Shown: piece after piece, positions 5,143 through 9,857 of the stretch
Position numbering within the stretch: the stretch's first letter is position 1
Layout: each line of letters begins with the position of its first letter
Source of the DNA: Flavobacteriales bacterium UBA7430
GTDB lineage: Bacteria; Bacteroidota; Bacteroidia; Flavobacteriales; UBA7430
Direction: 5' to 3'
Assembly: GCA_002478765.1 (NCBI GenBank)
Contig: DLQO01000018.1
Coordinates: forward strand, 7,141-16,997
Length of the DNA: 9,857 bases
The notes under the pieces: model-generated
Database searches by the model: none
Told to the model about the DNA's origin: nothing
Seen by the model: the letters and a program-made list of their open reading frames with translations, nothing else
Program-made: the position numbers and the translations under genes

Positions 5143-6402
5143 TCAAAAGTTAACGATTTCGGGCGTGCTAAATTCAATCTTTACCAAAACCTTGTTCGAG
5201 AAATTGTTGTTCACCGACATGAAACCTCCTTGGAGTTGAATTCTTTTAATTTGTTCATCGAAATTTAGTAAGGATACTGCCTTAGACTTCTTCTTGTAAT
5301 ATATTTCTATGTTCGTCGTAAACTGTTGGCCCGACTTCATATCAATAGACATCTTTGAGGGTTCTGTTTTGTACATGGTATTCAAAACAGCTACCACAGC
5401 CCGATAGACCGTAATTTCAACGTCTTTCTCGATTTGTTTCGGGTTGTTTATGGAGCAAACAAAATCCACATTCCCGCCCAGATGTTGCTGCAATCTTGTG
5501 ACAAAAAGTTTCAAAGAAGGTTCTATTCCATATTTCATCATGGTACGAGGCATGAGTTCGGTAGCCATGGATCTTGTATTCTCAATACTCTCTTGGATAT
5601 ACCTTTTGATGGAGGCCACAGAACTCTTCAAATCTACATCTGCGAGCTCTTTAATTTTCAGTTCAATAATGCCAATCTGCAACATCAATGCTGCAAGAGA
5701 TTGAGCAACACCCTCATGCAAATCTTCAGCAAACAACTCTCTATCTTTTTCCTGTGCTAGAATAATTGAATTCAGTATTCGTTGATCTAATTCCTTTATG
5801 GCCGTAATATCTCTACTCACCACCATGTACTGATAGGGCTTTTGATCTAAACCCAAAAAGGGAACGATGGTCATATTTACCCAGTAAAAAGATCCATCTT
5901 TTGCACGTTCTTTAATTTCATTGGTCCAAAGTTTTCCTTGACCAATGGTTTGCCACATTTCTTTCCAAAAATGTATGCTGTGGTGCCCTGAGTCCACCAC
6001 ATTATAGGTCTGACCCAACAGTTCATCTCGTTTGTATTTTGAAATTTCACAAAACTTATCGTTCAGATAAGTAATGTTTCCTTTTAAATCTGTCGTTACA
6101 ACAATTGAAGATGAATTTAAAGCATATTGAAATTGATTCATTCTTGAAATGACGCGTTCCAACTCTGTATTTTTCTCTTCAAGTTTGTCTCTACTAACCA
6201 CACTGTCCTCAAGTTCTTCACAAAGCATATTTAAGCCCAGAGCAACAGTATCCAGAGCAGAACCATCTCCTTTTAAATTACTTATTTTTTTGGAGAAATC
6301 TAATGCTGCTACAGAGGTAATCTGAGCAACCAACTGATCTAGAATTTCAGGGTAAAAGGGAGGTGAATTTTCATATTCATTGGCGTTATTATTTTCATTC
6401 AT
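5143..6402 (-). CDS. Soluble PAS sensor kinase, HisKA_3 type, degenerate ATPase domain
   Basis: This 419-residue protein has no membrane segment. A HAMP-like stretch (about 30-70: ALDFSKK, then GDGSALDTVALGLNMLCEEL) leads into a coiled coil (about 65-95). A PAS domain follows (about 92-202, with TTDLKGNITYLND, DELLGQTYNVVDS, RAKDGSFYWVNMTIVPF and SRDITAIKE). The dimerisation/phosphoacceptor domain (about 208-300) has the NarX/LiaS-type H-box, EDLHEGVAQSLAALMLQI, with H229 as the expected phosphosite. The C-terminal part (about 320-412) aligns in position with a HATPase domain, but the N-box reads AVVAVLNTMYK instead of E-x-x-x-N-A-x-K, and the D-x-G-x-G ATP-binding loop is replaced by YYKKKSKAVS. 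It may therefore not bind ATP and could act as a partner or regulator. No response regulator gene lies in the window. It is convergent with nadE. Confidence 0.82.
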   Translation of the reverse strand: MNENNNANEYENSPPFYPEILDQLVAQITSVAALDFSKKISNLKGDGSALDTVALGLNMLCEELEDSVVSRDKLEEKNTELERVISRMNQFQYALNSSSIVVTTDLKGNITYLNDKFCEISKYKRDELLGQTYNVVDSGHHSIHFWKEMWQTIGQGKLWTNEIKERAKDGSFYWVNMTIVPFLGLDQKPYQYMVVSRDITAIKELDQRILNSIILAQEKDRELFAEDLHEGVAQSLAALMLQIGIIELKIKELADVDLKSSVASIKRYIQESIENTRSMATELMPRTMMKYGIEPSLKLFVTRLQQHLGGNVDFVCSINNPKQIEKDVEITVYRAVVAVLNTMYKTEPSKMSIDMKSGQQFTTNIEIYYKKKSKAVSLLNFDEQIKRIQLQGGFMSVNNNFSNKVLVKIEFSTPEIVNF

Positions 6403-6633
6403 TCATTTAAAATTAAATTGTTTAATGTGTATAAATTACAAAAATTTAATCTTTATGTGGAAAATAGAAACCTGACACTGATAACCAGGCACTTATACCT
6501 TGTAGTGTTACATCAAAAAGAATACCAAAGGAAAAGTAAATTTTCTACAATACTAAAAAAATCGAACGTAAATAAGAGAAGGGAAACACCGTAGAGTACA
6601 AAATTTAACTCAAAAGGGTGACACTAAATAATC

Positions 6634-6885
6634 TTAGTCGTCAATGTTTTGAACCGACTGAACTTCTGGAGCATATTTTTTAATGGTTTGCTCAACTCCC
6701 GATGTTAATGTCATTTGATTAACACTACAACTTTGGCAAGCACCATGTAGTTTAACCCTAACCACCATTTCAGGTGTTATATCGATCAGAGAAATATCTC
6801 CTCCATCGGACTCTAGATAAGGTCTGATTTCTGCCAAGGCTATTTCAATCCTTTCAATGAGTTCGGAATCGGTCTTTACTGACAT
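6634..6885 (-). CDS. NifU C-terminal-domain Fe-S scaffold/carrier protein
   Basis: This 83-residue cytoplasmic protein is almost entirely a NifU C-terminal (Nfu-type) domain, which binds a [4Fe-4S] cluster between two subunits and passes it to target enzymes. The signature is visible: RPYLESDGGDISLIDI (21-36) and LHGACQSCSVNQMTL (46-60) with the cluster ligands C50 and C53, followed by GVEQTIKKYAPEV. The chosen start is ATG at 6885, 10 bases after the stop of mrp. An earlier in-frame ATG at 6912 would overlap the end of mrp and add nine residues unlike the family (MVVHPKHYD). It is the last gene of the trmB-atl-mrp-nifU cluster. Being next to mrp suggests the two act together in Fe-S delivery, since this Mrp lacks its own cysteine pair. 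Confidence 0.9.
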   Translation of the reverse strand: MSVKTDSELIERIEIALAEIRPYLESDGGDISLIDITPEMVVRVKLHGACQSCSVNQMTLTSGVEQTIKKYAPEVQSVQNIDD

Positions 6886-6895
6886 ATCATAGTGT

Positions 6896-8023
6896 TTAGG
6901 ATGAACAACCATCCATATTAGTAATTTTTACGGCTTCTGTTGGGTCTAACTTTTCATTTCGAGATGTAACTTGATCTATCAAATTATCTGCCAACTTTAC
7001 AAAAGCCTTTGCCGAATCAGTATCTTCCTGAAGGGCGACAGGTCTTCCGATATCAGCAGCTTCGCGCACTCCCTGAACCAATGGTATTTCAGCCAAAAGA
7101 GGTAAGTTTAAATCGTCGGCTAGATTTTTTGTACCGTCTTTACCAAAGATATAATATTTATTTTCAGGCAGCTCTTCCGGCGTAAAATAAGCCATGTTTT
7201 CTACCAGACCCAAAACAGGTACCTGAATGGTATCTAGTTGAAACATTCCCACCCCTTTCTTTGCATCTGCTAAAGCAATGGTTTGAGGGGTACTTACAAT
7301 CACAGCACCAGTAACAGGAACGGCTTGTACAAGAGACAAGTGAATGTCTCCAGTTCCAGGAGGTAAGTCTATAAGAAGGTAATCAATCTCTCCCCAGTAA
7401 GAATCTTTAATCAATTGATTCAAAGCTTTGGTAGCCATAGGGCCTCGCCAAACGACGGCCTGAGAACCGGGCGCAAAAAAACCAATGGACAGCAATTTGA
7501 CGCCATAACTTTCCACGGGAAGCATCACGGGTTTTCCATTTACATTGCTGGCTTGAGGCCTGGATTTTTCAACATCAAACATAATGTGTTGCGAAGGACC
7601 GTAAATATCGGCATCTACCACACCCACTTTATAGCCTTTTTGCTGAAGGGCAATGGCTAAATTCGCAGTGACAGTAGATTTACCAACGCCACCTTTTCCA
7701 GAGGCCACAGCAATGATGTTTTTAACTCCTTCGATTGCTTCACCTCGAATCAAGTTCACCGCTTCTTCTTGCTTGGCTTCTACTGTAATACGTATGGTTA
7801 TTTTTGCTTTGGGATGAACTTCTTTATGAATGGCTTTAAGAATATCAACCTCTACCTGCTTCTTCGCATGAAGTGTTGGATTGTGTATCGTCACGTCAAT
7901 ATTCACTTCGTCACCAAAAACAACAATATTGGTCACCAAGCCGTTCTCGATCAACGACTTTTCATCACCTTTCACCTTTACACTATTCAGTGCTTGCTCT
8001 ACTTGTTTCTTCTGTATGTTCAT
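6896..8023 (-). CDS. apbC: Mrp/ApbC/NBP35-family P-loop ATPase, Fe-S carrier
   Basis: This 375-residue cytoplasmic protein has an N-terminal MIP18/DUF59 domain (about 1-85) followed by a ParA/MinD-type ATPase. Visible motifs are the deviant Walker A SGKGGVGKST at 108-117, VVDADIYGPS at 135-144, and Walker B-like LLIDLPPGTGD at 216-226. ApbC proteins bind and transfer [4Fe-4S] clusters. In most of the family a CxxC pair follows E-N-M; here that place reads ENMAYFTPEELPENKYYIFG (275-294), and the only cysteine in the whole protein is C373 near the C-terminus. From memory, this form is common in Bacteroidota. The frame opens with a GTG at 8038, but ATG at 8023 (MNIQKKQVEQALNSV) is the typical family start. 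It lies 38 bases downstream of the alkyltransferase-like gene and 10 bases upstream of the NifU gene. Confidence 0.93.
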   Translation of the reverse strand: MNIQKKQVEQALNSVKVKGDEKSLIENGLVTNIVVFGDEVNIDVTIHNPTLHAKKQVEVDILKAIHKEVHPKAKITIRITVEAKQEEAVNLIRGEAIEGVKNIIAVASGKGGVGKSTVTANLAIALQQKGYKVGVVDADIYGPSQHIMFDVEKSRPQASNVNGKPVMLPVESYGVKLLSIGFFAPGSQAVVWRGPMATKALNQLIKDSYWGEIDYLLIDLPPGTGDIHLSLVQAVPVTGAVIVSTPQTIALADAKKGVGMFQLDTIQVPVLGLVENMAYFTPEELPENKYYIFGKDGTKNLADDLNLPLLAEIPLVQGVREAADIGRPVALQEDTDSAKAFVKLADNLIDQVTSRNEKLDPTEAVKITNMDGCSS

Positions 8024-8061
8024 GTGCTTGATTTGCACTGTAAAGTTACAAAAATCAACGC

Positions 8062-8400
8062 TTATTCATCTGCTGGATCCCAAAATACATTTTTGAAATT
8101 CAATATTTGATCTCCGTCAAATTGATGCGATTCGCTTTCTAACAATTGCTTCATGATATGAGTACCTCCAAAATGATGCTTTCCGGTTAAAACACCTATT
8201 CTATTAACCACTCTGTGAGCGGGAATATCTCTGTCATGACTGTTGTTCATCGCCCACCCTACAACTCTTGCAGACTTGCCTGCACCAAGATGCCTGGCAA
8301 TGGCTCCATAGGTTGTCACCCTTCCAAAAGGAATCTTTTGAACAACCTCATAACATCGTTCAAAAAAAGAGTCTTGTGGTGAAGTCTTAGTCTTGTTCAC
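8062..8400 (-). CDS. Alkyltransferase-like protein (MGMT fold, active Cys replaced by Ala)
   Basis: This 112-residue protein equals the DNA-binding C-terminal domain of O6-alkylguanine-DNA alkyltransferase. Visible features are IPFGRVTTYGAIA (23-35, helix-turn-helix region with Y31), ARVVGWAMNNS (44-54, with the arginine-finger position R45) and the active-site motif, which reads PAHRVV at 60-65 instead of PCHRV. A61 replaces the alkyl-accepting cysteine, so it cannot act as a normal methyltransferase. Alkyltransferase-like (ATL) proteins of this kind are known to bind O6-alkylguanine and direct it to nucleotide excision repair. The start is a GTG at 8400; no ATG exists before residue 51. It overlaps the end of trmB by 14 bases, implying coupled translation. 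The name MGMT or Ogt should be avoided for this gene. Confidence 0.9.
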   Translation of the reverse strand: MNKTKTSPQDSFFERCYEVVQKIPFGRVTTYGAIARHLGAGKSARVVGWAMNNSHDRDIPAHRVVNRIGVLTGKHHFGGTHIMKQLLESESHQFDGDQILNFKNVFWDPADE

Positions 8401-9064
8401 GCAATTGAAACTTTAGATACGTGATGGGCACACCCTTTCCCCTAAAAATACCCTCATAATTGGTTCTAATACTCAACAGCTCATCATCGGGCTTCTGTCG
8501 ATCGATATCATAGCTCGTTTCTAAAATGTGATGAGAGTCTCCTTCTAGTATTCCCAACGTATAACCGTGTAAAAACTGAGAATCGGTCTTTAAATGCAGA
8601 ACAGCTTCATCAGTTAAAACTTTTCGATATACGTCTAACATATCTGGAGCTGTAAGGCGTTTTTTACGTCGGCGGTATTTGATTTGTGGATCTGGAAATG
8701 TAATCCATATTTCACTTACTTCTCCTTTGGTAAAACAGTAGTCGATCAACTCTATCTGTGTCCTTAAAAAGCCCACATTTGGCATCTGACTGCTCGTTGC
8801 TGTTAAAGCACCTCGCCACATTCGAGCACCTTTTATATCTATCCCAACAAAATTCTTTTTCGGAAACTTCTCAGCCATACCTACTGTATACTCTCCTTTA
8901 CCACAACCCAACTCGAGGACTATCGGGTGTTCATTTTTAAAAAACTCTTTGTGCCAATTTCCTTTCAAGTGCAATCCATCTTCCAATAAATCTGGCCTCG
9001 GCTCTTGCACCATATTTTTAAAGGTTTTTGTTTCTGCGAACTTTCTAAGCTTATTCTTCCCCAC
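8387..9064 (-). CDS. trmB: tRNA (guanine-N7-)-methyltransferase
   Basis: This 225-residue cytoplasmic SAM-dependent methyltransferase makes m7G46 in the tRNA variable loop. Motif I for SAM binding is LELGCGKGEYT (50-60). GIDIKGARMWRGA (74-86) is the acidic second strand, and the TrmB signature EIWITFPDPQIKYRRRKKRL (118-137) includes the catalytic FPDP and the basic tRNA-binding run. Late motifs LHLKTDS and LSIRTNYEGIFRGKG are also present. The start is GTG at 9064, giving MGKNKLRKF, which matches the usual N-terminus of bacteroidotal TrmB. A TAnnTTTG box lies 20 bases upstream of it. It is the first gene of the four-gene - strand cluster and overlaps the following gene by 14 bases. Confidence 0.95.
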   Translation of the reverse strand: MGKNKLRKFAETKTFKNMVQEPRPDLLEDGLHLKGNWHKEFFKNEHPIVLELGCGKGEYTVGMAEKFPKKNFVGIDIKGARMWRGALTATSSQMPNVGFLRTQIELIDYCFTKGEVSEIWITFPDPQIKYRRRKKRLTAPDMLDVYRKVLTDEAVLHLKTDSQFLHGYTLGILEGDSHHILETSYDIDRQKPDDELLSIRTNYEGIFRGKGVPITYLKFQLREQD

Positions 9065-9084
9065 GTTGTTCTAATTTTGTTCAG

Positions 9085-9092
9085 CAAAAGTA
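9085..9092 (-). promoter_or_regulatory. -7 box of the trmB cluster promoter
   Basis: On the - strand this reads TACTTTTG, a full TAnnTTTG match, 20 bases before the GTG of trmB. This agrees with the spacing seen for gldB and nadE and supports the GTG start. No -33 TTG was found at the expected distance. Confidence 0.5.
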
Positions 9093-9117
9093 CAAATTCA
9101 TTCAAGAATCGTTTTTC

Positions 9118-9125
9118 TATCTTTG
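9118..9125 (+). promoter_or_regulatory. -7 box of the SRPBCC-protein gene
   Basis: TATCTTTG is a full TAnnTTTG match, 19 bases before the ATG at 9145. It lies in the 80-base spacer shared with the divergent trmB promoter. A TTC at 9097-9099 sits 18 bases upstream as a weak -33 candidate. Confidence 0.5.
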
Positions 9126-9144
9126 TAGAAACCATAACAAACTC

Positions 9145-9696
9145 ATGAGATTCGTTAAATTTACACTTGCAGGTCTAATATCCATCATGTTGGCTTTTTT
9201 AAGTTTGGGATTTTTTCACTCAGACTTTAAATATGAAAATGAGCTTGATATCAATGCTTCGCCATCAAACTCCTTTGAAATATTCAACAATGACTCCCTG
9301 AAATCTCAATGGCTGACAGGCTTTATTGAACACGAAAATTTAACAGGATCTGTCTTTCAACCGGGACATAGAAAACTACTCAAATTTAAACGTGGGGAGC
9401 AAACGTTTGAAATGGTAGAGGAACTGCTAGAAATCTATAAAGGAGATAAGATTGTTTTTGCTATTGAAACGGAATTATTTGACGGAATAAATGAACTCTA
9501 CTTCATGGGTTCAAAGAATAAGTGCACCCTAAAGTCTTACACGACAATTAAAGGAACATCCATTTTCTACCGTGCTATGTTTTACATCTTAAAAAGTAGC
9601 ATGCAAAATCAAACACAACAAAATTATGAAGCTCTAAAGAAAGTTATTGAAAAGCAGGAAGAGACATACAAAATAGACGCGAAATCTCTAAATTAA
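9145..9696 (+). CDS. Membrane-anchored SRPBCC (START-like) protein
   Basis: This 183-residue protein has an N-terminal hydrophobic helix (about 5-24, signal anchor or uncleaved signal) and then a domain with the layout of the SRPBCC/START-like superfamily. It starts with a strand and helix ENELDINASPSNSFEIFNN (about 31-49), then LKSQWLTGFIEHENLTG, where W lies at the usual position after the first helices. A series of strands follows, and a long C-terminal helix (about 147-172) closes the ligand cavity. This fold binds hydrophobic ligands, but no ligand can be assigned here. The protein is probably tethered at the outer face of the inner membrane. It has its own -7 box and is divergent from trmB. 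It ends 7 bases from the convergent kinase gene. Alternatives would be a polyketide cyclase-like or lipid-binding protein of the same fold. Confidence 0.7.
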   Translation: MRFVKFTLAGLISIMLAFLSLGFFHSDFKYENELDINASPSNSFEIFNNDSLKSQWLTGFIEHENLTGSVFQPGHRKLLKFKRGEQTFEMVEELLEIYKGDKIVFAIETELFDGINELYFMGSKNKCTLKSYTTIKGTSIFYRAMFYILKSSMQNQTQQNYEALKKVIEKQEETYKIDAKSLN

Positions 9697-9703
9697 GTAG
9701 GCT

Positions 9704-9857
9704 TTAGGCTTTTTTAAGCGTAAAAGAAAAAGTGCACCCTTCCCCTTCAGTACTGCGAACATTTATCACTTGATTGTGTGCTTCAATAATGTGTTTGACT
9801 ATAGATAAACCTAGTCCAGAGCCCCCCTTTTCCCGATCTCTGGATTTATCAACTCGA
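9704..9857 (-). CDS. Sensor histidine kinase, C-terminal end (partial, PhoR-like)
   Basis: Reading the - strand from the right edge gives 50 residues beginning [20 protein letters not shown] and ending FSFTLKKA at a stop (9704-9706). RVDKSR (F-box region), [17 protein letters not shown] (G2 box of the HATPase domain) and [14 protein letters not shown] (last strands) are standard for HisKA-type kinases. The combination closely resembles PhoR-like kinases of Bacteroidota, which sense phosphate or envelope state with a PhoB-type regulator. The name cannot be fixed without the upstream sensor part. Unlike the kinase at 5143-6402, this ATP-binding domain keeps its glycine box. Confidence 0.88.
   Translation of the reverse strand, partial: RVDKSRDREKGGSGLGLSIVKHIIEAHNQVINVRSTEGEGCTFSFTLKKA

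Noticed and set aside
5434..5760. Open frames of 108 and 86 codons on the + strand inside the kinase gene
   Set aside because: They are antisense to conserved HisKA_3 coding sequence, resemble no protein and have no promoter.
6439..6446. AATTTTTG as a -7 box for the kinase gene
   Set aside because: First base does not match TAnnTTTG, it lies 36 bases from the ATG, and no -33 element is at the right distance.
6886..6912. Earlier ATG at 6912 for the NifU-domain protein
   Set aside because: It adds MVVHPKHYD, unlike the family, and overlaps the end of mrp; ATG at 6885 gives a typical N-terminus.
8024..8038. GTG start at 8038 for mrp
   Set aside because: ATG at 8023 gives the usual family start MNIQKK; the five extra residues carry no feature.
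8049..8056. GATTTTTG as a -7 box for mrp
   Set aside because: First base mismatched and no -33 element; mrp is more simply read through from the upstream genes.
7415..8110. Several + strand open frames antisense to mrp and the alkyltransferase-like gene
   Set aside because: Shadows of well-conserved coding sequence on the other strand; no recognisable protein features.
9699..9712. AGGCTTT tandem direct repeat followed by T's at the SRPBCC/kinase convergence
   Set aside because: It is a direct, not inverted, repeat, so it cannot form a terminator hairpin, and it lies mostly in the kinase coding end.
1..9857. CRISPR array, tRNA/rRNA, insertion sequence, phage or defence genes
   Set aside because: No repeated spacer pattern, cloverleaf, transposase or phage-like protein was seen on either strand.

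Overview
The window looks like a piece of a Bacteroidota chromosome, most likely order Flavobacteriales. The support is: AT-rich DNA; gliding-motility genes gldB and gldC next to nadE; several TAnnTTTG boxes, the Bacteroidota -7 promoter element, about 20 bases before start codons; and protein signatures typical of that phylum (a Mrp ATPase without the CxxC pair, and a PhoR-like kinase C-terminus). All functional calls come from reading motifs in the translated sequence; no database search was run.

Region 1 (1-2802) is the distal part of a cytochrome c oxidase locus. In order on the + strand: the last residues of subunit III (1-37), subunit IV (61-384), a Sco-type copper chaperone (394-1155), an 82-residue exported CxxC/one-TM protein overlapping it (1145-1393), and heme O synthase ctaB (1394-2287), all nearly abutting and so probably one transcript. 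A DUF420 (YozB/CtaM-like) membrane protein faces them convergently (2296-2802). Together these supply oxidase subunits, CuA metallation, heme conversion and probable assembly.

Region 2 (2910-5116) holds the gldB-gldC pair on the - strand (GldB lipoprotein, then cytoplasmic GldC), divergent from nadE, an ammonia-dependent NAD synthetase. The 114-base divergent spacer carries a -7 box for each direction.

Region 3 (5143-6402) is a soluble HAMP-like/PAS/HisKA_3 sensor kinase whose ATP-binding domain has lost its recognisable catalytic residues. The 231 bases upstream of it (6403-6633) hold no gene or convincing terminator that I can see.

Region 4 (6634-9064) is a four-gene - strand cluster transcribed trmB, then an alkyltransferase-like protein, then mrp/apbC, then a NifU C-terminal-domain protein. 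It combines tRNA m7G46 modification, alkylguanine recognition and Fe-S cluster carriage. The genes overlap or are spaced by a few tens of bases at most.

Region 5 (9145-9857) has a membrane-anchored SRPBCC/START-like protein, divergent from trmB and with its own -7 box, and the C-terminal end of a PhoR-like histidine kinase entering from the right edge on the - strand.

Most of this is conserved housekeeping content. I found no tRNA, rRNA, CRISPR array, insertion sequence or prophage gene. The most unusual items are the degenerate kinase, the four-cysteine insert in Sco, the tiny CxxC membrane protein beside it, and the CxxC-less Mrp paired with a CxxC-bearing NifU protein.
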